DNA from: Apostichopus japonicus
Lineage: Eukaryota > Echinodermata > Holothuroidea > Aspidochirotida > Stichopodidae
Direction of reading: 5' to 3'
Assembly (NCBI RefSeq): GCF_037975245.1
Contig: NC_092579.1
Coordinates: 15,448,178-15,512,177, forward strand
DNA length: 64,000 nt
Below the pieces are notes generated by a model that did no database searches, was not told the DNA's origin, and worked only from the letters and a program-made list of their open reading frames with translations. Below, one piece after another: positions 1-12,714 of the stretch (position 1 is the stretch's first letter; every line of letters starts with the position of its first letter). The position numbers and the translations under genes are program-made.

Positions 1-2042
1 TGCATATTAACAGAGGGTAAAAACACAGCATAATATGTATACATGACTTTATGAATAACAAATCAACACTCGTCTGAGTTCAGTGTGAATTTCCGAGACG
101 AACTATTTCTAACATCAATCTCCTTCAGCTACCCCTCAAAGTCTAAAGTAATATTATTCTATAGGCAGGTTTAATTCCAATTCCAATTACGACTGTCATA
201 TATGCACTGGTAAATGTGAGCGTTGATATCACACTTACAATCTCTAATTTTTGAATTTTAACCAATATATTTCACAAATTGACAGTTTTATTGGGTCTTC
301 CAAGGTCAGTTTGGACAAACGGAAAAAAAAATTAACCTGAAATGTATTAGCCATTCAGCTTTTCTATTTTAATCAACCGTGAATGAAAACGTCTTCCAAA
401 ACCACAAGATGTGTACAAATTCGGTATTTGGTTGACACGAACGATGCAATGCGTCTGAAAGGAAGTCTAAACCTTCCAAACAATAGAACCTGGCCAGTTA
501 AATGATGAGAAGATGGATGGAGAGAGTTTGGAGGAAAGAGGATGAATGGAAGTGAGGGAACATTGGTAGTCTGGGGAACAGGATAGGGAGAACTGGTAGG
601 GTTCAGTGGGGGGGGGGGGGGTGGGGGTGGGGGAAGGGAAGGGAAGTATAGGGTATCCAACTTGCACATGTTTATGCCTAAATGTGACCTGCAAAATCCT
701 AATCTAACATGCAATCTTACATTTGTCTTCATGCTGGAGGGACAATGATATAGAATGCTGCATTGTCAGTCTGTGTGATGTTCAAAGGAAGATTTAATTC
801 TGTCATGAATCATTCTAATCTATCCTGACAGTTCAGTTCAGTTTATATATTTCGCATATATACAAAGACATACAAAACAGTGCAGAAATGGTATATACAG
901 GATACTAGAAAAAACATAAAATGTTTATCAAAGCTAGTAACCCTAAAGAAAAAGAAAGAAAATAACAGAACAAAGTAAGAAAGAAAAAACAAAATGTACA
1001 AAACAAACTTGACCATAATATCAATCACAGTACTTGGAAGTTAGATAACTCTTGAGTTTATACTTAAATGAAGCAAATGTTTCAAATGTCTAATACCAGT
1101 TGGGAGAATATTCCATATTTTATAACAGTAATTGCTTAGCAGAAACTTTCCATGTTAAGAGCGGTGTCTAGTGACAGAGAATAGTACATTTGTTCTCGGG
1201 ACGTTTGAGATATCGGACAGGAGGTGAAAGGAGGTTCTAGGCAGCTATGTGGGTACTGTACTTGCTTTTCAACACCATGGAAAATAAAGGGTGCATAGGA
1301 GCCATGATGTATTTTGGGGGAATTTTGTGTGAGATTATCTCTCCTGTGTTTATGAAGCAGGCTTTAAGTTTGGTAATAGCAGCTGTATAGCACTTGCTGA
1401 GCTTCTATAAAGTAGACTTATTCTGGAATTATGATGTGTTATATCATGTGATGGAATATGTTGGTAATATTTAGTATACGATTTAAGACTCATATGATCA
1501 CATTTATCCTAGACCTATGTAAGTCCAGGTAGTGGGAGCGAGTCAATGCTATCCTCCATGTAACCGCCATATTAACGTGTAAGAACTAGAGTTTAGTATG
1601 TCTTTTTGTATATATATATGAGTAACATTAATTTTATTGTAAAATGAATTATATAAAATGTCTGTATAGAAAGAACAACTCAGAGCTATTCAACAGTCTG
1701 GGCTCCACTCTGTATGTCTCTCTCTCTCTCTTATAAGAAGTATCTTGGGACTCATTATTTTCACTTGATGTAATATTTTTATTATAATACCGTTACAGCC
1801 TGGACATAATTGGATCGGGGTTGAGACTAGATCAAGTTATTTGGTTTATGTACCCACATGCTCTATTTTGTGTGAAATTTCTGAGAACAAAAATATCTTG
1901 TTGGTAGGCTAATTAATCCCCGCATGGTCGCAAGAAAGCTGCGGTAGTGATAATTGAAAACAGCATTATCATTCAGTTTTTTCGAAAGGTTGTAGGTCTG
2001 TAACTGCTTCGGGGAATCAATTAAATAGATACTGTACCTATC
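1..2042. other. Intergenic, no gene seen
   Basis: AT-rich noncoding sequence with short C/G homopolymer runs (for example a G run near 609-620) and short TA tracts. The open frames here are proline-rich or hydrophobic readings of low-complexity DNA and have no family resemblance that I can see. Confidence 0.6.
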
Positions 2043-2275
2043 TTCTCACTGCCAAAGAACTGGGTAACATACTTGCAATGCATCCAAATGACCCCTCTCT
2101 AAGGTCACTGCCTACTTCCTTCTCACTGCCAAAGAACTGGGTAACATTCTTGCAATGCATCCCAATGACCCCTCTCTAAGGTCACTGCCTACTTCCTTCT
2201 CACTGCCAAAGAACTGGGTAACATTCTTGCAATGCATCCCAATGAACCCTCTCTAAGGTCACTGCCTACTTCCTT
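2043..2275. repeat. Minisatellite, 77-bp unit x 3
   Basis: Three head-to-tail copies start at 2043, 2120 and 2197, each opening with TTCTCACTGCCAAAGAACTG and closing with GGTCACTGCCTACTTCC. Copies differ at only a few bases, so the array is young. It abuts the transposon-like element that starts at 2326. Confidence 0.9.
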
Positions 2276-2325
2276 CCGATCGATCCATTCCCCGGGTGAG
2301 GATTCTACTTGTACTGCTACTCAAT

Positions 2326-2779
2326 CAGGGATGAGACTGAGCCGAGGAAAAAAAATCTGAAATTTATCGATCGCCGTCCTGGGGGAGGGGTTTAAGGGGA
2401 GGAGGTGTCCCCCTCCCCTTTAGAAAGTTTTTGTCAGGTAAGGAGGGCTTAGATGCAAAATGGTGGACGCTAGATGGAATCTATCGCATCACGTAACTCG
2501 CCAAAAAAGTGTGGAATTTCTGCTTGTATAATTTATCCATTAGCTTTTTTGAACCAAAAAAAGGCTTTTTTGCTTGCTTTGTGCTACTTGATTCCACCAC
2601 TGGTCAAATTCGGTGTTCCTTGCCTTCACAGTCCAGCATGTTCGGCAAAAAAAAAAAAAAAAAATTAAATAAAAAAAATAATTAAAAAATAATAAAAAAC
2701 GCGAATTACGAGAAAAAACGCGAAAATGAAAAAAAAAAAAATCGGAAAATCGTGTTTCCGCGGAAGAGTCTCATGCTTG
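2326..2779. mobile_element. Nonautonomous DNA transposon (hAT-like MITE), 454 bp
   Basis: The left end reads CAGGGATGAGACTGAGCC and the reverse complement of the right end reads CAAGCATGAGACTCTTCC, an imperfect terminal inverted repeat of about 25 bp. The flanks carry a 6-bp direct repeat CTCAAT (2320-2325 and 2780-2785), consistent with a target duplication. The interior has A-runs and a C/G-rich block (2375-2425) that also occurs in the MITEs at 18.7, 36.8 and 57.7 kb. No transposase is encoded. Confidence 0.65.
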
Positions 2780-2785
2780 CTCAAT

Positions 2786-3734
2786 GCATTTGTCCTCCTA
2801 CCATGCATGGGTAGTGTGCTTATAAACTACCAAGTCTGTACTACAGTAAAAACATGACCCAGCAAGACACCCTTGCTTTTCCTGTACAAGTAAACTGCCT
2901 GTTAACTGTCATGGGATATTATTACAGCATCCTCAGATACCAGACTATAGAATAATAATACTGCAGTTTTAAGCACTATATAAAGTAGGTCTTGGTTCAA
3001 AGTTACCTCTTGAAATGATTGGAGTATTGCCTTCACTGATGACTTCTTTGCCTCATCCAAACCTGTCATATTCGATTCTCATCAGAATGATCACACCCTG
3101 CGCTGCTAAAGACTTGAATGATCACACCCTGCGTTGCAAAAAGACTTTCATGTAACGGCTGCAGAAGAAAATCAAACAAATTATAAATAAAAGTTACATA
3201 AATCAGATAGAATCTTAATAATTAACCATTAATTTCACTTCAGGTCTTCCATGATTCACTAAGGGGGAACAAATTTGGCAAAGATGTTCAATAGGGTTAG
3301 GGAAGGAATTATTGATGACCACAGTATATTTTATTGTTTCTGTGCGGGAGGGCAAACGGGGACCAGTTTAACAATTTGATGAATGCTTCTCTCTCATGGA
3401 AGTTCATTATTCGATGTGCCACAAACCTAGATCAGCCTTCTGTATTAATGTCACACATTTTGCTGGCTCAACAGGAATTATATCGATAATTATCATTTTC
3501 ATATCAATGTACAAAAGTTAAGACAGTTCTGCCAGCATTATGTAGACCACACATTGAGGCTCAAGGATAGCCTACGATAACTAAACATTGCTTCCATGCA
3601 ACACAAGAATGGTGGACACAAGAAAGGTGGTACTTGGACAAGTGGTGTTGTATGTCATGTATTCAACGGTGCTCTCTTGTGTTAATATAGGAACATGTCT
3701 TGGTTGTTCTTAGAATTTGTATAACAATGACTTT
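2786..3734. other. Intergenic, no gene seen
   Basis: Unique-looking AT-rich sequence. The only structure noticed is a 36-bp direct duplication around 3085-3150 containing TGATCACACCCTGCG. Confidence 0.5.
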
Positions 3735-3740
3735 ACAAAT

Positions 3741-3775
3741 GCTAGCGTTTCAGGAGCTGACACCTTCGTCAATGT
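3741..3775 (-). other. Hammerhead-ribozyme-like motif, degenerate
   Basis: Read on the minus strand this is TTGACGA, a short stem AGG...CCT, then GAAACGC. It matches the layout of a hammerhead core (CUGANGA, stem II, GAAA) except that the first C is T. Such motifs are known from Penelope-like retroelements, and this is probably a fossil of one. The flanking sequence shows no recognisable reverse transcriptase. Confidence 0.4.
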
Positions 3776-5092
3776 ACTAGCATTAAAGAAGCATTCCAGA
3801 TACAGTAGTTTACAGTGTAAACTCATATTTTACCCTTAAAAATGTTGCAGCATCTGTAGGTTAATGACCGCATCCTTGTGATATTTTGTTATTAAACATG
3901 AATGATAAAGATCTCAAAACTCTTTGTTAACAAGTGGTGGTCAACTGATGATTATAGCCAATTCTTCTAAGAAATATTCCAGAGGATGGAGGCAGACATA
4001 TGAGAGGAAATGAGAAGAAATTATAACATCTCAGAGGTCAAAGCCATATGGATGGCTAAACAAGGTAGATTTTCATCCAGAAGCTTAAGCCATGGCTTTA
4101 CCATCTGATATAGGACTCCATATCTCCCTCCCTCTCATCACCTCCCCCTCCCCCCCTGAAAAAAAAATCAAAACATCAAATACTGTTAAATACCTAATAG
4201 ATTAACACTCAAGATGAACTGTACAGTGTATATCCCACCTTTTCAAACGCCAAACTGATTTTTCATCACCTGCATAATTTATGTCGCCGAGTTTGTATAG
4301 AAATAATTCATTCATAATCCATGCCACCCTCAACTTTAAAAAGTACACATGTGACAGAACAATGAATGATTGATTGCTCATACCTGAATACAATGGAGAT
4401 TAAAAAACCAAAGAAGAACCAAACAAAGAAAACCTGCAACAATCATGATTCAATTTACTGTTTGTTTTTTCACGAGCAGGAACGGGTATATTGCTGTAAA
4501 CAGATCACTGATTCAATGTTCAGTCGTATTCACTTGATTGTGAAGTACTGTATGCCCCCAAGTCCCCCCCCCCCCTCCATATTAAATTCAATACAAGTTT
4601 CAAATATTCTCAAAAGACATCTTCTTGCCCAGTACTATTTCGAAACTCTTCAACACCACTTAAAAATGTTAAATGGTGGAGTTGTTCACATCACAAGAAC
4701 TATCGAAGCACTCAAGTGTGAATAATGCCAATGTCTCGTACTATGCCAGCAAACGGTGATGGATAAATTTCAGCCGAGCACTTCAATAACTTCATCAAGT
4801 CATCTCTATTGTGAACTAATAGGCTGAGTGACTTACATGTTTGTGCTCAATTTTCATAAATTAGAATTTAAATAAAGTCTAATCTCTGATACATTTACAG
4901 CAACAGTTCCAAATTATACTATCCGTTACAAGAAAAAGAAAATCAAGGAATGGACTGATCGAGAAAATTACATGAAACATTCTTCTAGACTAGATGCTGA
5001 TTTTTCTGCAACATGAATAATTAGACTTGCTCTTGAAAGTTTATTTAGTCCATTATATATATACTGTAGTGAGGAATAAATAATTAAACAAA
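3776..5092. other. Intergenic, no gene seen
   Basis: AT-rich noncoding DNA. A C-run at 4564-4575 and scattered TACAGTA-like words are the only visible patterns. The small open frames near 4202-4725 lack domain signatures. Confidence 0.5.
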
Positions 5093-5105
5093 TATGTTAA
5101 AATTA

Positions 5106-5145
<40 letters not shown>

Positions 5146-5425
5146 TTGAATCATGTAATTAACTTACATAATGAACCAAGTATATCTGTCCATTTCTAAA
5201 TGACATCTACAGTACAGTAATGATCAGAAACAAAGACTGTTTACTTCACAAGAAATTCAAAACTTATAACTATAAATATGTAAAAATTAATATTATATAT
5301 ATATATTATGAATCATGTAATTAACTTACATAATAAACCAAGTGTATCTGTCCATTTCTAAATGACAGCTACAGTAATTATCTGAAACAAAGACGGTTTA
5401 CTTCACAAGAAATTCAAAACGTATA
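5093..5425. repeat. Tandem duplication, unit about 183 bp, with TA microsatellite
   Basis: Two diverged copies start near 5093 and 5276. Shared segments include ATGAATCATGTAATTAACTT, TCTGTCCATTTCTAAATGAC and TTCACAAGAAATTCAAAAC. Copy one contains a pure TA tract (5106-5142); copy two has a shorter one. Confidence 0.8.
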
Positions 5426-8161
5426 ATTTAATAGAGCTCTTGAACTTTACAGACAAAACACATACCCCAACGAGTGAGTTTTTTTACTCTTCCAATATCT
5501 TGTCAGACAATCATCTAATTATTTTATCGTCAGGTCATCTTACTTTACATACGTAACGAGCGGCAAGCTAAACAACTAATTACAGAGAGAGCTACTGTAA
5601 TTCACTACTCAGCATGCATTGGATAATCATTTGTACAAAGTTGGCAGACTGCATGATGCTGAAATCAAAACTTACAACTTCAACTTAGTGTAAAAGGAAT
5701 TTCTTTTTATCGATCTTCAGAAGTATCGTTTAACAAAGAACACTCAAAGCCTGTTAACTGGTGAATTGACACTATCAGGGGGCGGAGTGATTGTACAAAA
5801 TTCAACAATTCTGTTCCATACATTAACGGTACGTTTATTCCCAAATTGATTGTCTGTGAGTGTGTTTGGCAATTTGGACAAGGTCAGGCTCATCGAATCT
5901 CAACGAAACAATATTGGGAGATGTGGTACAAATCTGACACCACGCTTGGAGGCTAGCGTGTAAACAGAGATTCTTTTATCGTTCAGTTGGAAGGGTTTCC
6001 TGTTGAACTGGTCTCAGGAAGCATTACTGTACATTTTTTAACAGAGATTCTGAATTGCTCAATAAACAGTTACCATCCAAAAACCTGCAGGGCAGAGCTT
6101 ATATAAGAATGGCCTCTTTGGCAAAGCTATTCTGACTCATGGATTAAAAAAGTTCTTGAAATTTTTGAACAATATGCAGTAAATAAATGCAATACTTTTA
6201 CTACTTGCGAATGGCCAACGGTGTACAACTTTCTGATTACTAGAGATGAACTTGGAAAATAGGGAACAATAGCTTGGCACCTTATACATAGCGCTGAGTG
6301 AGGTGCCTTGCAGTGTAGTGTTTCACTTTGTTACTCTATAGTGTAAGGAAAGTTACAAAACCCAGATTAGGGTTTTTGTTATCAACAAACTATTCATACC
6401 GGGTTCTATTTAAAGTTGAGTTACCAGTGAGGTCGTTTTATACTTGATAGGATTTTTCTATGAGTTATCTAAACATCTGGACATTTTTTAGGAAATTTTA
6501 CAGAATGGATCAGGAAATATTCTAAACACTTGGTAACTATTGTACATAGGGTGAAGCATGGAAGGGAGTATTTGAAGAGTGAATAGTTACTAGTATCTAA
6601 CCGACATACTGTAGATTTCCTGGTTAACACACTGCATAGTCACTGTGTGTCACACACTCTTAACTGCAAGTAACAACAGGACACAGTCAATCACGTGTGT
6701 TAAAGTGCTTCGTTTATAATCTGGTGTTTCTTTCACAGACCACGAAATTGCATACTAAGTACGGGTGAACTCTCTGACTAACTTCAAGTGTAAACGTGAT
6801 AACTCTGCAGAAAGGAATTTAATGGAACATACTGTTGTGGAAATTTAATTGAAATACAGTATACAGTATCACGTAAGATATATTACATTTCTTTTGTGAG
6901 AGCCTATTCTTTGGAAAAGTGTTGGTTATTGACAACGTATTTTACCTGTGGAATTGCCAGTTTTAAGAACTTGCTGTGACATAAAAAATAAAAAACTATT
7001 TCATATTGTCTTTCTTTCATGCAGTTTAAGTGTTTCTTGACATGTTTTAGAAGTTCTACAAACATAGGAGCAACATCATTGAGACTGACCAAATCAAATG
7101 GTGGCAGACTGCAACAGGCGATTCTTTTGCAGACTTTTCATGATACGTGATATAACTGATCACTTAAGGATTGATTCCTCCTCGGAAGACCTGAACATTT
7201 GGGAAACGACAAAAACCGATAGTAATGTAGCATTAGCGTGTTCAGGTTATCTGTAGGTGTGCTACAGTAAAGATGATCAACACACACAAACAATATTCCA
7301 TATAGATCTATGCTACCCCGTATTAAAGCGAATCCAGCCGTATTCTGAGTTTCTGGATTTAAACTAGCAAAATAAGCAGTTATTGGCTTGCAGACTTTAA
7401 ACTTTTATACGTTTGCGATATGAGGCTGTGAAACAACAGAGTAGTAGTACTCCAACACCTGTACGGTACAGTACGCAGAGAAAGCTATATAAATATATAT
7501 ATGTAATTATATATGACTAAATATAGCTGCATATAGTTTTTAAGTCTTGCTATATCACCCAGTGCAACTTTAATTGGAGTTTACATTTTTTTATTTATAA
7601 ATTGTGCAGCTAGAAAACTAAATCCATATGCATAGAATGATAGCTATAAAACTGTAAAACTGTAAGATGTCATAATGTTGATGGCTGCTCACATCTTGCA
7701 CCTGTAATCCTATCTGACTCAATGGTTCTACTTTACCAGCAATTATCAGAAATACATGAGCCTTTATTACATGACAGAATCGGATCTTTCTAAACCATTT
7801 TCTGATTCTAGTCAAACTTTGATTATACGACGTACAAATACGAACTATCTTGTTTTCAATTTCCTGTTCACTGCCAATCTGTATGTGTCTGTGCTGTTCA
7901 TTCGCACATTGTGTAAGTCACTCACAACCTCTTAGAAGTCACGTTTTAAGGTCAATTTTTGAAATCGACAAAATACTCGTTGTTAAAATCCGGACTCCAA
8001 AAAAACAACTTTTCGGGTTTTAGGGATCATAGCGTACTCCATCCTAGGGCACACACGTTGAAGTGATACATGTGGGTCAAGTCACAATATAAGTTGATAT
8101 TATAATATTTTATTATAATCTGAACAATCGTTTGTGCTATAGTCCTTATTTTAATTAAACC
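5426..8161. other. Upstream region of the GPCR gene, no gene seen
   Basis: About 2.7 kb of AT-rich sequence without a convincing exon. The segment just before the GPCR start (8095-8160) is very AT-rich, and no clear TATA or initiator element could be assigned. A 5' noncoding exon of the receptor gene could lie here but cannot be recognised by eye. Confidence 0.45.
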
Positions 8162-9127
8162 ATGGCATCAAACAATACGTCGATGCCACTTCTTCGACCT
8201 GCAGCGACAATCGCTTTGGAGACTGCCACCATCACCATCATATCAGCGATGATCTTTGTGTGCAATCTTGGCAATATGAGAATCCTGAAATCGGTCACCT
8301 TTTGGCATAAGTCAACGGTCTATCTCCTCATGAACCTAGCAGTCAGTGACATCTGTGTGGCAACCTTTACCACCTCAGCAATCTTCTCCTGCATCACTGG
8401 TGAATACATATCACTGTTTGCCTGTAAAATTCAAGCTTTCTTGGGTGGGACCTCCGTAACAGTGTCTCTGATCACTCTGATGCTCATCAGCGTGGACCGT
8501 TACATCATCATCGCCCATCCTCTACGCCATCGCTCGTTGATGTCGAATAAAGCCATCGCCTTCATGACGGTTCTCTCCTGGACCGTGCCTGTCCTCCTCT
8601 ACCTCTGGGTGTTCTGGGAGGATATACTCGGCACCCAGTACAATCCACATTCTTTCCTCTGTTCGGCCGATCTCACTAAACACGCACCTTTCGTTATCGT
8701 CCTCGTGGCGGTCATCTTCCTGCCTGCCAACGTGACGATCATCTACTGCTACGGGACCATCTTCTGCATAGCTAACAGACACTCCAGCAATATACAGTCG
8801 CAACAGGCCAAACTGAATCTCAACAAGACGAATCCTAAACGGAACTGCAAGGCAGCGGGGATGTTCATCGTCGTCTTTGGCATGTTCAATGTATGCTGGG
8901 TTCCCTACGTGATACTGGTCATCTATAGGGTTTCGCATCCAATGGAGCAAGGACCGCACTGGGTCAATTTTATCATTCCTTGGATGGCAATGTCTAACAG
9001 TTTTGTCAACATTTTCATCTACTTTATATTGAACGCTCAGTACAGGACGGCTGTTAAGAGATTATTCCGATGTCACGGCAGGACTCACTCTCCACCGGAA
9101 GGGTACACGATGGAGAGCAACTTTTAA
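8162..9127 (+). CDS. Class A (rhodopsin-like) G-protein-coupled receptor, single exon
   Basis: A 321-aa seven-transmembrane receptor. The short N-terminus has overlapping glycosylation sequons (N4, N5). Landmarks in order are N38 (TM1), LAVSD with D63 (TM2), C88 at the top of TM3 paired in principle with C167 in loop 2, DRY at 112-114, W140 (TM4), P188 (TM5), CWVP at 245-248 (TM6), and N283-I-F-I-Y287 in TM7. The usual NPxxY proline is replaced by I284. C304 in LFRC is a possible palmitoylation site; the tail is short. Length and motifs suggest an intact receptor at the plasma membrane, but the ligand cannot be inferred; lineage-specific expansions of such intronless receptors are known in echinoderms. 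The base composition is clearly more GC-rich than the flanks, as expected of selected coding sequence. ATG 8162 is the first in-frame start and follows an AT-rich leader. Confidence 0.93.
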   Translation: MASNNTSMPLLRPAATIALETATITIISAMIFVCNLGNMRILKSVTFWHKSTVYLLMNLAVSDICVATFTTSAIFSCITGEYISLFACKIQAFLGGTSVTVSLITLMLISVDRYIIIAHPLRHRSLMSNKAIAFMTVLSWTVPVLLYLWVFWEDILGTQYNPHSFLCSADLTKHAPFVIVLVAVIFLPANVTIIYCYGTIFCIANRHSSNIQSQQAKLNLNKTNPKRNCKAAGMFIVVFGMFNVCWVPYVILVIYRVSHPMEQGPHWVNFIIPWMAMSNSFVNIFIYFILNAQYRTAVKRLFRCHGRTHSPPEGYTMESNF

Positions 9128-10523
9128 CAGTAACCCGGCAAATAGCAAAGTTTACAGTGCAAATATTAGCTTGTGATGTTTACATGATTTTTAAGCCAGT
9201 TTTTGGTATTGTACATATTACTACAACATTCCATTTGGAAAAGAAAATTTCCAAAACATTAGATAGCGATTAATGGCGAGTAATTAAATCAGTCGAGTAC
9301 CATAAATACTGTTTTATTTAAAAACTAAGAAAGATGTTAGAATGACCAGATTACTTTCAGGCACAACGGTAGAAGACGTAATTATCTAACCAAGGAGAGA
9401 TAGTTTACAGTTGTACCTTGAATATACAGTAAGTCACAATTTAAATATTTTCATCATTGATGAAGAATTTTCCTACACGGTTTGAACAGCACTGGTAAGG
9501 GCTGGTAAACATAACTGTGATACCATGCACTTATTTTAAGGTGACAGAACCTCAACGTCATCTTTGGCCTAATATATATGACAGAAATTTTGTGAAGAAC
9601 AACTGTTGCAAACAGCTAAGAAGTATCTTGCTCAGTTTGGGAGCTATCCTAGCTTAAAAGTTATGCATGGGAGAAGCTGCCAGTTTGTAAATCTGTGATG
9701 TCATACTGTAGTGCCACTAAGGACCTAAAACATTTTAGCTACATCTCCTTGGTTTTTTTTCTTTCATACATGGTATTTTGCAAGGTAATATATGTTAACA
9801 GTGTTGACAACGAAACCAATTGCAAAAATTAATAGGTCATACTTTTGAGGTTTGCTATCTTTATTACAAGTGCTAAAAGTTGACTGCCACAAGGTAAGAA
9901 AATTACTGAATTAGCTTTCAGTTTCAATCATCATTTGTTTCAATACTGCAAATTACTTCAGTCACTGAGCAGTGTTCACTACACTGAAACATTGGGAATC
10001 TTTATACCGGGTAACTTGGGTTACGTGACAAGCATTAAGCTTTTACCTGCCTTCTCATATCTGATTGTCTTACTCGAAAAGAGCAAGAGAGGTACTGTAC
10101 AGTTGTAAAGAAGAGAAAGTACAGTAGACGAGGCAACAGAGTAAATATATTCATGAAGGTTTCAGGGACATAACAATGCTTTGAAGTGGCCGGCAGTTAA
10201 ACCATTATCTCTAGCATACTTGAGGCTTCATTGGATTCAGGCGTTTATAGTTATGAAAGTACTACATAATAAAGATATATAAGTGTATATGTTCAGAGGT
10301 TAAATTCATTTGTGATATGTAAATTAAGAAACATCTTGAGTAATAACAATCAAGATATTGACAATGAAGACAGGCTGGTAATTGAATGTGAGGCAAAGAC
10401 AAGTTTCACATTGGCAAAAAATATATATAATTTTAATAATAATAACAATTTTCTGCTTGAAGTTTGCATCTAACTTTTTACTAAGTACCATATAAAGGTG
10501 GAAAATTATCACAATATGAGATA
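9128..10523. other. 3' flank of the GPCR gene and intergenic DNA
   Basis: AT-rich sequence, probably including the receptor 3' UTR. No canonical AATAAA could be tied to the gene with confidence, and no other gene is visible. Confidence 0.45.
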
Positions 10524-10700
10524 TTTTTTAAGAAAAGTCACCCAGGAAAGAACCTGTGCACGAAAAAACCAAACGATTGATCTGCTCTCAACCCCAGTCC
10601 CCTTGCATCGAGGCTGTGACTGTGTGATCATTGTCAGGTGTGTATCACCATTCCCATCAAAAGGGAACAGATACTACACATGATCTTAGCCAAAAGGCAG
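10524..10700 (-). repeat. Solo copy of the U2 snRNA-headed repeat
   Basis: On the minus strand the copy starts at GCCTTTTGGCTAAGATCA, which is U2 snRNA sequence, and runs on through GTGTAGTATCTGTTC. The body then matches the array at 43.8-44.7 kb: CACACAGTCACAG, GCAAGGGGACTGGGGTTGAG, then CACAGGTTCTTTCCTGGGTG and GACTTTTCTTAAAAAA. The first bases of the U2 head are missing. The 3' end is an A-rich run like that of the tandem units. A lone, diverged copy 33 kb away in the opposite orientation shows that the unit has dispersed. Confidence 0.85.
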
Positions 10701-12714
10701 AATATATGGGAATGACACAATATCCAATCCAAGGTCAAAATAACAGAGTGAAATAAAACTACAAACAAACCTTGTTTGGATATTATAGACTACAGTAGCT
10801 ATGACATTGGATACTGCTTGCTATCAGCGGGTATATTTTGGTATGAAATGTGACAGAATCATCTATCAATATCTGAAGTTTCATACACAGAATTTCAAAG
10901 ATGGGGACGGGTGGGGGAGGAGGGCTAAATCCAACCGCGACTGATTTAAGTACCTGTAGGGGCTGAAATGTTTTGGAAGGGCCATAGGCAAATAAAGGAT
11001 TTATAATCTTGCACTGAATCTACCTCATATGAATAAGTATAATCTCCTATGACTATGTATAAACCATGGTTTAAGCTTTAAAAAGGGGGAGTAGCTGCCA
11101 TCTAGGTCCCACCTCTTCCTTCATTTAACAAAAGAGGGGTTGTGTTCCTTGATGGCAACTCCCATTTGGAGGGAGGGGGAGGGAGTCGGGGGAGAGGGAG
11201 AAAAAATGAATCTCTACATGTAAGTACAGTATGTGTAAGGCTTACTCTTAGTGTTTTTGTGTTAGGTACATTGCAAAGAGGGTGTACACCCATAGCAGTT
11301 GTCTAATTTTTCCCATCCTGAATTAAAAATTCCCCAAACTGGACCATTCCCCCCAACTGATGAAGGCTGTTGGGGGGGGGGGGGAGTTACATCAAGTAAA
11401 TTAAACAAAATATGAACCCTCTGTAGCTCTCTGTTGAGAAACCTGAAAAAAAATTCTCCTGACCTTTACAACGATCAAAACGGACAACCTGGTTAGAAAT
11501 TTGGCAGATTGTCTGCCAGAAAGAATACTTGACAGTTTAATTTACACATAAAACTGAAGAAAGCATAAATTGTTATCAGTGTATTTTAGTTAAGTAATGT
11601 TTTAAAACAATGCTGCTCCTAATTTGTTATCTAATTGGAGAATTTTAACCCATTTAATATTTCTGATTTGAAACGATAATTTCTCTTCCTTAATTCATCT
11701 TTCTTTGGGGATAGACCTATTATTTTGTTAAAGATTTATAATAAGGATTTAAAATTGAAAATTTTACGTGTTACGTGAAAATAGAATTATAACAAAAGCA
11801 AAACAAGAGTTTTCAAGTGTATTTTTACTATTTTGGTGTGTTTAATTGATATGCTGTAATACTTTTATAAGATGACTCCACTCATGAACATAAAGTTTGA
11901 TAATTTACCACAACAAAAAAAGAGTATATTTTATGTGGAATATATTACATTTTATGATTTTAGTTCATCTTAAAAGTAGTGATTGATAAGTTTCCAGGAT
12001 TGGAGGGTTAAACTCACTGATACAAGCCTTTCATGAATGCAAATTCTTGTGATCATACACAAAATCATCTATTATTAGATGCACCTCCTCCTCCTCCTCC
12101 TTCTACAGCACTGCACCCCATACCGTACCTATTATGTTTCCAGAAAGCAAATTTAGTATTTATTTATAATCAGTAATGTTGGTATATGTCATGCACCTTT
12201 TGTCGGTGGTACGATGTCTATAACTTTTGAACAAGGCGTTGGAAAGGTATTTAATTATTTAATACTCATTTAAAATGTTTACATGAGGCTACATTAGAAA
12301 ATTTAAAACCGACCATTCGAATCAATATCTTACCTATTGTTTTATTTATAAATGCATCAACTAGCAATTGTTTGAGGGGCAACATTATATTTCCCTCCAC
12401 CCCCCCCCCCTTAAGTTTACAAATTGGGAGGGACCATTGTTCTCCATCTCTGTCTATTAGGAGTGTTTAATATAGTTTCCCGTTGATTTCGATTCTTCTT
12501 CATCATGAGCTGAATGAACAAAGCCTGTGCCTGTTTTCCAGCCATTATGGTAATTGTCCAAGTGCCTTGTCAAATTCTATGAATATTAATGAGACGACTG
12601 GCAATCAAAAGTAATGCACAGTATTGACTGTGTACGGCAGGGATTCTCAGATTAATTTGTCTACGAGAGAATCGGTTCAAGCAAAGAATATGATCAGATG
12701 TGACCAAAATCTCT
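10701..12714. other. Intergenic, no gene seen
   Basis: AT-rich DNA with C/G homopolymers (G-run near 11371-11384, C-run near 12401-12411). No exon or transposon ends were recognised. Confidence 0.5.

Noticed and set aside
8522-8959. 145-aa minus-strand frame
   Set aside because: Shadow of the GPCR coding sequence on the opposite strand.
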